This document shows, piece by piece, positions 1 through 6,519 of a DNA stretch of 32,007 nucleotides. The DNA is from Candidatus Freyrarchaeum guaymasense (GTDB lineage Archaea; Asgardarchaeota; Jordarchaeia; Jordarchaeales; Freyrarchaeaceae), in NCBI GenBank assembly GCA_030587405.1, contig JAUQZD010000022.1:1-32007 (forward strand), given 5' to 3'. A program made the translations under genes and the position numbers. The notes under the pieces are model-generated. The model was not told the origin of the DNA. It did not search any database and saw only the letters and a list, made by a program, of their open reading frames with translations. Numbering within the stretch: the first letter of the stretch is position 1; each line of letters opens with the position of its first letter.

Positions 1-108
1 TGGTAAACCGTGAAGAAGCAGACTCCTCCTAAGGTAGCATGGACGACGATGGTTGATCTCTGCGAACCTTGAGAACCAAGGTGCTTGGTGCTATTATACC
101 GATGAAAC

Positions 109-345
109 GTCAAGCCCTTTTTTACCCGAGACGTTGCCGCCTGCTGGAACCTTTTCCTTAAAGCCCTACGGGGTGATGGGAGCCACGCTCCAAGCCCCAT
201 AAGGTCTATACTAGATGGGAGCCGCATTCCGTTCGGCTCGACAGCCACCCATGACCCCGTAGGGTTAAGCAAGTCCCTATGGGCGAAGTGGAAGTCCACA
301 CCGCAGATACAATATGCTACAAATCTAAATAGAATGAAGCGGTAG
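109..345 (+). pseudogene. Decayed 3' end of an IS605/IS1341-type tnpB
   Basis: The frame read here gives a TnpB-like C-terminus. A TRDVAACWNL stretch corresponds to the D-R-D-V-x-A-x-N-L segment that follows the second zinc-knuckle cysteine pair, and a tail with GDGSHAPSP and LWAKWKS follows, ending at TAG. Upstream the same frame is broken by stops at 4-6, 70-72 and 106-108. The cysteine pairs that should precede RDV are not visible, so the copy is truncated or frameshifted. Within it, a near-perfect inverted repeat (about 164-178 with 249-263) could be the remains of an omega-RNA fold, which in this family overlaps the tnpB 3' end. The family call rests on motif resemblance only. The opposite strand is also open across this stretch but gives no recognisable protein. 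Confidence 0.5.
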
Positions 346-371
346 GGACAAACGGCAGGCGTACGGGAAGG

Positions 372-380
372 TTTAATATT
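372..380 (+). promoter_or_regulatory. TATA box of the roadblock gene
   Basis: TTTAATATT lies in an A/T-rich patch. Initiation about 25 bases downstream would fall near 400-405, after the ATG at 398 but before the ATG at 428. This favours the later start for the following gene. Confidence 0.5.
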
Positions 381-427
381 GGTTTCTATTTTAAAATGTG
401 TGGGGAGACCTTAGGGGGACGCACGTC

Positions 428-1135
428 ATGGAGGATGCTGAGAGGCTGCTGTTGGAGATTGAGGAGAGAATCGGGGTGGAGGCGGCCGCCATCCTGAACC
501 CTGACGGAAACGTGTTCGTCTCCCACATACCCGAGGAGGAACAGGATGTTATCCAGTCTCTCCTCTTCTCCCTTGGAGGGGTAGCCGTGTCCAGCTTCGT
601 AGCCGAGCTGGGAAGCAAGGTGATAGGGCTGAAGAAGACTGATAAGTTTATCCTCGCGGTGGTTTGCGGGGGGGAGGCTGAGAGGGTTCACTCGAAGCTG
701 AACATGGGGGTTGCCATGTTCAGGGAGGCCTTCGAGGAGGAGGGGATCAGGGAGGGTGTTTCAGGGGTTTCTAAGCCGGCGCTTATGCCGCGGCTGACCC
801 CTGCCATAAGACGGTTTGCCATGGAGATGAGGGTTCCAGCCGAGTTCATAGCGTTCTCCGTTCCCACAAAGAAAATATTCACCTTAGAGTTCATGAATAG
901 TAGCGTGTCTAAGGAGTTATCCGAGAGGTTTGGCGGGTGGGTTGTGGAGTTCTTTACGATGATAGATGGTGAGAAGAACATTAAGACGTTGGCCGACATG
1001 CTTGGCAGGGACGTGAACGAGGTGATAATGGTTGTGGCGGAGCTTGTTAAGAGCAAGGCTGTCACCGTTAAAAGGATAGACATATCGTCGATGTCGGGGG
1101 AGATACTGGAAAAGTTAAGGTCGATGGAGGAGTAG
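428..1135 (+). CDS. Roadblock/LC7-domain protein with C-terminal winged-helix-like region
   Basis: This is a 235-residue soluble protein. Residues about 5-105 have the alternating strand/helix pattern of the roadblock/LC7 (MglB-like) fold: a long acidic N-terminal helix, then VEAAAILNPDGNVF, and a later ILAVVCGGE strand. Residues about 150-230 form a second alpha/beta region that may be a winged helix. Roadblock proteins usually regulate small Ras-like GTPases or act as scaffolds; no GTPase is encoded next to it. I chose the ATG at 428, not 398, because the TATA box at 372 would place the transcript start after 398 and because AGGGGGAC sits 8 bases before 428. Two coiled-coil proteins follow in the same direction. 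The exact partner and role are unknown. Confidence 0.75.
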   Translation: MEDAERLLLEIEERIGVEAAAILNPDGNVFVSHIPEEEQDVIQSLLFSLGGVAVSSFVAELGSKVIGLKKTDKFILAVVCGGEAERVHSKLNMGVAMFREAFEEEGIREGVSGVSKPALMPRLTPAIRRFAMEMRVPAEFIAFSVPTKKIFTLEFMNSSVSKELSERFGGWVVEFFTMIDGEKNIKTLADMLGRDVNEVIMVVAELVKSKAVTVKRIDISSMSGEILEKLRSMEE

Positions 1136-1208
1136 CCTACGTTGGATGGAAGGGTTTATGTGGGATAAGCCCGCTTTCTCTCTATGAAGTAGTGAGGGAG
1201 AGTGCTTA

Positions 1209-1631
1209 TTGGTGTCAGCTGAGGTTGAAAATATCCTTTACAAGTTTAAGAGCTTGTCGGCGAAGCTTGACGAGTCGCTTAAGGTTATGGAGAGAAACTT
1301 CGAGCTTTTGTCGAGGCTTATGGAGAGGGTTGAGCAAAGTATTAGGGAGCTGAACGCAACGTTCGAAAACCTGACCAATACGATCAGGGAGCAGGAGGAG
1401 CTGTTCGCCGAGCAGGTCGAGACGCTTCTCAACTCCTTCAACTTCGAGGTTCGAGGGATCAGGGACATGCTTAAACTTGAAACGTTCACCGAAACGAAGG
1501 AGCTCTTGGATAGCGTGCTTGAAACCGTCCAGGGCGAGGTTGACCCCCAGAAGATCAAGCCCATGATGGCTGAGCTCGTCCAGGCATCATTAAAAATACT
1601 TTCCCAGGCGGGGAGGGGGACGGCGAGGTAG
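1209..1631 (+). CDS. Coiled-coil protein of unknown function
   Basis: This is a 140-residue protein, almost wholly helical. Heptad-like spacing of leucine and glutamate runs from about residue 5 to 85, and a second helical stretch is near the C-terminus. There is no signal peptide, membrane segment or catalytic motif. It starts at TTG (a GTG three bases on is the alternative), with AGGGAG about 8 bases upstream. The next gene begins within 13 bases of its stop, so the two are probably co-transcribed. I do not recognise the family. Together with the roadblock gene upstream and two more coiled-coil genes downstream, it suggests a structural or scaffold function, which is inference from context. 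Confidence 0.7.
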   Translation: MVSAEVENILYKFKSLSAKLDESLKVMERNFELLSRLMERVEQSIRELNATFENLTNTIREQEELFAEQVETLLNSFNFEVRGIRDMLKLETFTETKELLDSVLETVQGEVDPQKIKPMMAELVQASLKILSQAGRGTAR

Positions 1632-1643
1632 GAGGGCTAGGTG

Positions 1644-2090
1644 ATGGCGGCCCCGGAAGCCATAATACCCCTAATAACCCAAGCCCTAAGTGACATATAC
1701 AGTAAAATAGAGGAGTTGAGTGATAGGGTTGAGGACTACACTAGGAAGATGGAAAAGTTCACCGACTTCTTCACGAAGAACATTCACACGTTGATGAGGG
1801 GGGTGCAGGACCTAGCGAACGTGGTTAGGGAGGAGAGGACCAAGACCATACGCCACCTAAACGAGTCAACCGTTAATATAGTGGAGGAGCTGAAGAAACT
1901 GCAGTCTGTTAACGTGGAATCCATGAGGAAGGAGACCGTAGAGATACACAGGAAAACCCTTGAAAGCGTCAGGGAGGCCATATGGATACTTCAAACACTA
2001 ATACTGATAAGAAGGTTCCTCCTGACGATAGGTGAGCTGCAGAAGGAAATGGGGGAGGCTCGGCAAGCACCCAGCCAGCCGAAGCCCTAA
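1644..2090 (+). CDS. Coiled-coil protein with hydrophobic C-terminal helix
   Basis: This is a 148-residue protein. It begins with a short hydrophobic segment (about residues 3-15), followed by a long charged coiled coil to about residue 112. A hydrophobic stretch, IWILQTLILIRRFLL, follows at about 113-127, which could be a membrane-contacting amphipathic helix or a packing surface. A short polar, proline-containing tail ends it. GGAGGG lies 7 bases before ATG 1644; a GTG directly in front (1641) is the alternative start. It is tightly spaced after the preceding coiled-coil gene and converges on a third one. No known family is recognised. Confidence 0.7.
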   Translation: MAAPEAIIPLITQALSDIYSKIEELSDRVEDYTRKMEKFTDFFTKNIHTLMRGVQDLANVVREERTKTIRHLNESTVNIVEELKKLQSVNVESMRKETVEIHRKTLESVREAIWILQTLILIRRFLLTIGELQKEMGEARQAPSQPKP

Positions 2091-2109
2091 GGTAGTGCCG
2101 CGTAATCTT

Positions 2110-2769
2110 TCAGTATCCTCGCCTGAAGAGGTCCGAGGGCCTTATCAGGCGTTCCTCCTCTTCCTCCCGTGGCTCCTCGTAGGCGGGGGCTGGAGGCCGA
2201 CCAGGAGCCCTAGCCTCCCTTCTGGTCCCCCTCCTCGCTACGACGGGCGGGACAGGCTCCTCCCTCCTTTCCTCCCTGACGGCTCCCCTTTCAGGCCTTA
2301 CGGCCTTCCCCTCTCTCACCTGAACGGCTAAATCCTCTACTTTTTTAACGAGGTCGTTTAGGGTTAGAATTTCCATTCCCTTCTGAAGGTTGCTCACCGT
2401 CTTCTCTAGGGTTTCCTCGAGCCTTGCGACACCCTTCAACTCGACGCCTTCGATCCTCTCAGCTAGCTCGTCCTTTATCTCTTCAAGCCTCCTTTCAAGC
2501 ATGGAAACCCTATCGTTTAAGAGTTTTTCAAGCCTCAAGACGGTTTTAGCCACGTCCTCCATGATGCTGATCATGACCCTAAGGAGGGCTAGGTCTTCTC
2601 GTTCTGCTCCCTGCGCCGTGGGAGCCTTCGACTCGGGTTTCTCGGGCTCGGCTGGCTTCACCTCTTTCTCGGCTTCCATAACCTCTTTACCGTGACGTGG
2701 TGAGGCGGCTTCTGAAGGAAGCGGTGAGGGAGCACCTTTTTGAGGCGCATCATTTTTCTCCTTGGACAA
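2110..2769 (-). CDS. Proline/charge-rich coiled-coil protein
   Basis: The protein is about 219 residues in three parts: a low-complexity N-terminus rich in P, E, K and A (to about 60), a coiled coil (about 60-160) with regular leucines, and a basic then acidic proline-rich tail ending in SDLFRRGY. The tail looks disordered. Start choice: TTG at 2769 has AAGGAG at a 9-base spacing. The ATG at 2778 abuts that Shine-Dalgarno sequence directly, and a longer frame from TTG 2838 overlaps a TATA-like TTTAATA (about 2821-2828) and is unlikely. It converges on the coiled-coil pair on the other strand with only 19 bases between stops. Function unknown. Confidence 0.65.
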   Translation of the reverse strand: MSKEKNDAPQKGAPSPLPSEAASPRHGKEVMEAEKEVKPAEPEKPESKAPTAQGAEREDLALLRVMISIMEDVAKTVLRLEKLLNDRVSMLERRLEEIKDELAERIEGVELKGVARLEETLEKTVSNLQKGMEILTLNDLVKKVEDLAVQVREGKAVRPERGAVREERREEPVPPVVARRGTRREARAPGRPPAPAYEEPREEEEERLIRPSDLFRRGY

Positions 2770-2847
2770 GCCGCACATCTCCTTTAATATTCCCTCTTTA
2801 TGAAAATGGGGTTTAACCCTATTAAACCTTCTGACCAACCCTAACTT

Positions 2848-3324
2848 TCATTTAAGATGCCAGTATTTGTCTCCAACCCAGTGCAGGTTTTTAACGGCTC
2901 TCCCCTTCCCTCCAGCCAGTATTTCGTCCGCGTCGAGAAGCGACTCGCCAACAGCTAAAGGTTTACCGTGAGTTTCATCGACGACCACCACTATGGAGCC
3001 CCTCCTAACGGTTTCGTCTACAGACCTTATCCCGGGGAGCATGACGTCCGCCCCTCTGGTAACGTACGGTACAGCACCCATGTCCACAACCACTTTGGGC
3101 AGGCTGAATAAGCCGTTAAGAAGGGCTTTAACCGTGGGGAAAAGGCGGCCGCCCTCACGGATCAGCACCGGCTGACCCGAACGGAAGAAAACCTCGGTCC
3201 TCCCCTCCGTGACGGCTACTTCCAAGCCTTCTAGGGGGGGATGGGTGCCGAACAGTTCACTGAGCCTTCGACCCAGCTCCTTAACCTCCGACCTCTTCAG
3301 GAAGTGCCTTCGCTTGAGCTTCAA
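2848..3324 (-). CDS. PUA-domain RNA-binding protein (archaeal MCT-1/Tma20-like, DUF1947 type)
   Basis: This 158-residue protein has the two-part layout of archaeal MCT-1/Tma20 relatives (COG2016): a basic N-terminal pre-PUA domain (about 1-72, starting MKLKRRHFLKRSEVK) and a C-terminal PUA domain (about 78-155) with the typical GADVMLPGI turn and GKPLAVG strand. PUA domains bind structured RNA; eukaryotic relatives act in translation initiation and ribosome recycling. The length matches the family. It lies 16 bases downstream of the XRE-type regulator gene on the same strand, so the two are probably one transcript. Confidence 0.85.
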   Translation of the reverse strand: MKLKRRHFLKRSEVKELGRRLSELFGTHPPLEGLEVAVTEGRTEVFFRSGQPVLIREGGRLFPTVKALLNGLFSLPKVVVDMGAVPYVTRGADVMLPGIRSVDETVRRGSIVVVVDETHGKPLAVGESLLDADEILAGGKGRAVKNLHWVGDKYWHLK

Positions 3325-3340
3325 ACCCGCACCAGCCCCC

Positions 3341-4081
3341 TTAATAGGGGGAAGGCCCTATTTGCTGGGAGAACTGCCTTAGGGATTTAACAAGCTCTTC
3401 CACCGTCACGTTTCTCAGGACGGCGAGCGGGAACCCCTCCTCCTTAGCTAGATTCAGCGTTAATGGGTCCGGCTCGGATACGCCGTGGAGCACCAGTAGG
3501 CCAGGCATGTACTCGTTCTCTTTAAGGGTTACAGTGAGCGACCTCCCAGTGCTCAGGTTGGCGAGGACGAGGCCTCTCCCAGCAGCAGCCTTGTAGAGCT
3601 TCTTGAAGCCTTCGCTCGACAACTCCTTGAGCATCGCTCTGCTGTCAACCGCGATGTAGCCTAGAAGTGGGGAGTCGAGAAGGTCCTCGTTCGCGACGCA
3701 TGACGCGCCTATAGCTGAGCAGAACGACGACGCGTTAACCGGGGAGACAAACTCCCTAGTGTCGAGGAGGATGCTTGACGGGATCTCAACGTCCATTAGC
3801 CGTCCGAAAGCCGAGATCACCGGTTCACCCCTCCTACTGTCTATGTCTAGGAGGGCTTCGATGAAGCGTTTAATGGTCTTTGTCCCCGGCGACTTCCTCC
3901 TGTTACCCTCGTAATCGCTTATCACCGAGGGGGACACCTCAAGGTACTCTGCCAGGGTTATCTGGCTAATGTGGAAAAGCTCCCTCCACCTGCGCATCAT
4001 CTTCCCCGGGTCGTCGGCGAGCACTATCTCGCCGGCAACTCGGCGGGCAAGCCTTTCCTTGACGTCGACGGAGACGGTCAA
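3341..4081 (-). CDS. XRE-family HTH transcriptional regulator with C-terminal sensor-like domain
   Basis: The protein has 246 residues. Residues about 30-78 form a Cro/CI-type helix-turn-helix: ISQITLAEYLEVSPSVISDYE is the helix pair, followed by GNRRKSPGTKTIKRFI. The remaining 160 residues form an alpha/beta domain without a motif I can name. The layout fits the archaeal predicted regulators of COG1709. TTG 4081 was chosen as start. A/T-rich sequence with a TATA-like TTTTTATATC lies upstream around 4125-4136. It is the first gene of a likely two-gene transcript with the PUA protein. Its targets are unknown. Confidence 0.8.
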   Translation of the reverse strand: MTVSVDVKERLARRVAGEIVLADDPGKMMRRWRELFHISQITLAEYLEVSPSVISDYEGNRRKSPGTKTIKRFIEALLDIDSRRGEPVISAFGRLMDVEIPSSILLDTREFVSPVNASSFCSAIGASCVANEDLLDSPLLGYIAVDSRAMLKELSSEGFKKLYKAAAGRGLVLANLSTGRSLTVTLKENEYMPGLLVLHGVSEPDPLTLNLAKEEGFPLAVLRNVTVEELVKSLRQFSQQIGPSPY

Positions 4082-4218
4082 CTTAAACCAGCCCCCAAGC
4101 CTAGATGGACTCTTCCCAGACTTAAATATGATATAAAAAATAGGCTAAAACACCATTAATTAACTTATTGTCTGTGGAGGCGGTGAGGGATGGCACTCCT
4201 GGAAAGACCGCGGCTTTT

Positions 4219-5472
4219 TCATGCTTCCAGCACCCCCGCCGTTTCCACCATTAGCTCGGGTAGCTTTTGCCCAGCTACATACCGGATTAAGGGAATGGTC
4301 ACTAGGAGGAGTAGCAGGCTTACGATGGTAACAGCATTCAGCCCTGACGAGAATCCTGTGAGAAGCCATCCTTCATACACGGGCGTGAGAAGGTACGGGG
4401 CTATGGCGTAGCCGAAGAAGCGTATACTGTTGAAGACCGACGAGGTAGCCCCCCTCTGCTTGGGTGAGAGCTCAACCGAGAGAGCCACCAAGGGGAGCCA
4501 GAAGAGGTTTCTTCCAACACCAAATAGGGCCATTGAAAGCATGAAGCTTGGGAAGTCGCGCGAGATAAGTAGGAGGATGAGGGAGGCAAAGCTCAGAGCA
4601 ACTCCGAGGTACGCCACCTTCCCCCGCCCCAGCTTATCGGCCAGGTGACCGGCTGCTGGGGAGACGAATATTCCGACGGCGCCGCCAACCGAGAGGATCA
4701 AGCCTATGGCGTCTGGTTGCATGTAGTAAGGGTGCAGGGACAGGGCGTCCGAGAGAAAGGACTGGACGCCCATGAAGCTGAGGAAACCTAGGAAGCCGGC
4801 GGCGCTGAGGGCCATCACACCTCCCATTGAGCATGCGTCCTTCAGGTCGTTGGCTACTTGGCTTACAACCTGCACATCCGCCTTTCTGGGTTCTATTATT
4901 TTCCCGAGGATAAACCAGATGAGAAGCATCGAAGCATACGCCATGCCGCCGAGCATGAAGTAGACATACCACCATGAGTAGGCGAAGAAGCCGGCTAGTA
5001 GGGGGCCTAGGGCGACTGCGAGGGTGGCTACTGACGAGTATATGCCCATCACTTTCCCACGGTAGCTTATTTCTGTGAGGTCGCCTATGGCTGCAGGTAG
5101 GACGGGGCCGATGAACGCGTACCCTACGCCGCATACGAAGCGTGCCCCCAGAAAAACCCATATGTTAAAGTTCGGGCTGAAGCCGATTACCAGCAGTCCC
5201 GTGCCATAGATTAGGAAGCCCAGCACCAAAATGTTCCGCCTACCGTACATGTCCGACAGGGGCCCCGAGAAGAGCTGGAAGAAGGCGAATGGAAGCATTA
5301 AAACCGTTATGGAAAGAAGGACGGTGCCTACGTCAACGTTAAACGTCGACTTTAAAATCGGGATTAAAGCCAGTACGGTGTTCGCGGATAAAGGGCCGAC
5401 AAACCCTGCGAAGTATAGTGTTAAGAGCTTGGAGTTGAGGTATCGGAGCCATCCCTCGGCCATCCACGACAT
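4219..5472 (-). CDS. Major facilitator superfamily transporter
   Basis: This 417-residue integral membrane protein has about twelve hydrophobic segments. MFS motif A is clear in the loop after helix 2 (GPLSDMYGRR, residues 70-79), with the weaker symmetric copy GHLADKLGRG at 275-284. The central loop (about 190-215) is charged, as is usual between the two six-helix halves. The substrate cannot be read from sequence; the closest general type is drug/proton or metabolite antiporters. It starts at ATG after GAGAG. It stands alone between divergent or convergent neighbours, so context does not suggest a substrate. Confidence 0.85.
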   Translation of the reverse strand: MSWMAEGWLRYLNSKLLTLYFAGFVGPLSANTVLALIPILKSTFNVDVGTVLLSITVLMLPFAFFQLFSGPLSDMYGRRNILVLGFLIYGTGLLVIGFSPNFNIWVFLGARFVCGVGYAFIGPVLPAAIGDLTEISYRGKVMGIYSSVATLAVALGPLLAGFFAYSWWYVYFMLGGMAYASMLLIWFILGKIIEPRKADVQVVSQVANDLKDACSMGGVMALSAAGFLGFLSFMGVQSFLSDALSLHPYYMQPDAIGLILSVGGAVGIFVSPAAGHLADKLGRGKVAYLGVALSFASLILLLISRDFPSFMLSMALFGVGRNLFWLPLVALSVELSPKQRGATSSVFNSIRFFGYAIAPYLLTPVYEGWLLTGFSSGLNAVTIVSLLLLLVTIPLIRYVAGQKLPELMVETAGVLEA

Positions 5473-5617
5473 CTCTCATTATATTGTATCCTCACTGAAG
5501 GAGGAGAGATGAAATTAAGTTTTTCGCTTTTCCTGAAGGAGACGTGTCCGCTACGCTCTAACGTTAAACCGTTACGGTCAGAGGTGATAAAAGGGATGAC
5601 GGAAACACCCATAAAAC

Positions 5618-5625
5618 GTTTATAC
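5618..5625 (+). promoter_or_regulatory. TATA box for signal peptidase gene
   Basis: GTTTATAC lies in a short A/T-rich window, about 57 bases before the TTG start. A Shine-Dalgarno-like GGAGGGG (about 5669-5675) lies between them. Confidence 0.45.
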
Positions 5626-5681
5626 TAGTATGGACAGAGCCGAATAGGAAAACACGCCTCCTTGAAGCGGAGGGGACAGCG

Positions 5682-6284
5682 TTGAGCAGCGGAGGAGAAG
5701 CAAGGGAAGTCCTGAAGTTTATCTTCCTGCTTGCGGTACTCATCTTGTGCATCGTGGGCGGCTTCCAAGTTTTAAAGTTATACTTGGGTACTCCTGCTCC
5801 GTTCCGTGTCGTGTCCACCGCGCCATCAAGCATGGAGCCAACCCTCTACTATGGCGACATGGCTGTGATACAGCACGTCCCATGGTATGAGATAGGAATA
5901 GGGGACATAATAGTTTTCGACGCTTACAGCTGGTACTTCTACGCGCATGAGGCGCCGCCACCGGTTCCCGTAATCCACAGGGTAGTGGGAGTAACCGTGA
6001 TGGACGGGCAGATATGCTACTACACGTGGGGGGACAACAGGGTCACAAACCCTCAGCCGGACCCGGCGCCTACCCCCTACTGGCTAGTCCACGGGAAGGT
6101 GATATTCACAATACCAAAGGTCGGACTGCTGATCATCTTCTTTTACCAGGGAGGCTACATACTCGTAATACTCCTGACGGTGCTCCTCACAGTAGCCCTA
6201 GTGGTGAAAGGAATGAAGGAGCTAGAGGAAGAGGAAGACGAAGACGAGTACTACTCAGATTTCCACCAGCAAGATGAAAACTAG
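5682..6284 (+). CDS. Signal peptidase I (archaeal/ER Sec11 type)
   Basis: This enzyme removes signal peptides from secreted proteins at the membrane. The 200-residue protein has an N-terminal membrane helix (about 12-31), then the catalytic serine box SSMEPT with Ser50. The general base is in VIHRVVG (His99), a histidine where bacterial enzymes have lysine, which marks the archaeal/ER type. The acidic box GDNR (Asp118) follows. A second membrane helix (about 158-180) leads to a very acidic cytoplasmic tail (EEEEDEDE). The TTG start has GGAGGGG about 6 bases upstream. The gene is followed by tRNA-Gln and then, on the other strand, by a large exported protein. Confidence 0.9.
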   Translation: MSSGGEAREVLKFIFLLAVLILCIVGGFQVLKLYLGTPAPFRVVSTAPSSMEPTLYYGDMAVIQHVPWYEIGIGDIIVFDAYSWYFYAHEAPPPVPVIHRVVGVTVMDGQICYYTWGDNRVTNPQPDPAPTPYWLVHGKVIFTIPKVGLLIIFFYQGGYILVILLTVLLTVALVVKGMKELEEEEDEDEYYSDFHQQDEN

Positions 6285-6303
6285 GGAGGATTGACTCGAA
6301 AAC

Positions 6304-6311
6304 TATATAAA
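6304..6311 (+). promoter_or_regulatory. TATA box of tRNA-Gln
   Basis: TATATAAA is centred about 30 bases before the first acceptor-stem base, the spacing expected for an archaeal promoter whose transcript starts at or just before the mature 5' end. Confidence 0.7.
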
Positions 6312-6352
6312 ATTCCGGGTTTAAACCTTGAAACTGGAGCCCGGTGGTGTAG

Positions 6353-6382
6353 AGCGCGTAGGCGCAGAGTGGCCAAACACGT
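6353..6382 (+). other. Predicted D-loop intron of tRNA-Gln
   Basis: This 30-base insert lies between D-loop positions about 15 and 16. GTGT before it pairs with ACAC near its end, and AGA and GTG form the 3-base bulges. Its removal leaves a 9-base D loop (AGGGGCTCA) containing the conserved GG. An internal GCGC/GCGC hairpin lies at 6354-6365. The outer helix of the splicing motif is weak. Confidence 0.6.
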
Positions 6383-6420
6383 GGGCTCAGCATACGGGGC
6401 TTTGGACCCCGTGACCCCAG

Positions 6421-6431
6421 ACGCCGGGGAC
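6421..6431 (+). other. Predicted 11-base T-arm intron of tRNA-Gln
   Basis: The insert lies exactly between T-arm positions 53 and 54. The splicing motif is well formed: central CCCC:GGGG helix, bulges AG/A and AC/T, and outer pairs U-G, G-C and A-U (6412-6414 with 6433-6435). The intron-side terminal loop is only four bases. Confidence 0.75.
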
Positions 6432-6519
6432 TTCGAATCTGGGCCGGGCTACCACCCATCCTCTACATTCCTCGTCCTGGTTTTGCAGGCGTTAAGGAGG
6501 GAGCTTATGGTCTTGGCTT

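Larger units (their letters stand above)
6338..6454 (+). tRNA. tRNA-Gln(UUG) with two non-canonical introns and encoded CCA
   Basis: The acceptor stem AGCCCGG (6338-6344) pairs fully with CCGGGCT (6444-6450), followed by A and encoded CCA. The anticodon arm CGGGG/CCCCG encloses loop CTTTGGA, giving anticodon TTG. The T stem is complete only if 11 bases (6421-6431) are removed: CCCAG then joins TTCGAAT and CTGGG. Those bases form a bulge-helix-bulge, with exon CCCC (6415-6418) pairing intron GGGG (6426-6429) and 3-base bulges at both cut sites. A second insert of about 30 bases (6353-6382) lies in the D loop, with exon GTGT (6347-6350) pairing ACAC (6377-6380). Removing both leaves a canonical 73-base body plus CCA. 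The first insert's boundaries are unique; those of the D-loop insert are less certain. Confidence 0.85.

Noticed and set aside
1..390. Long open frame on the minus strand across the window edge
   Set aside because: It has no credible start or family resemblance and is the shadow of the plus-strand tnpB-like frame, which does carry recognisable motifs.
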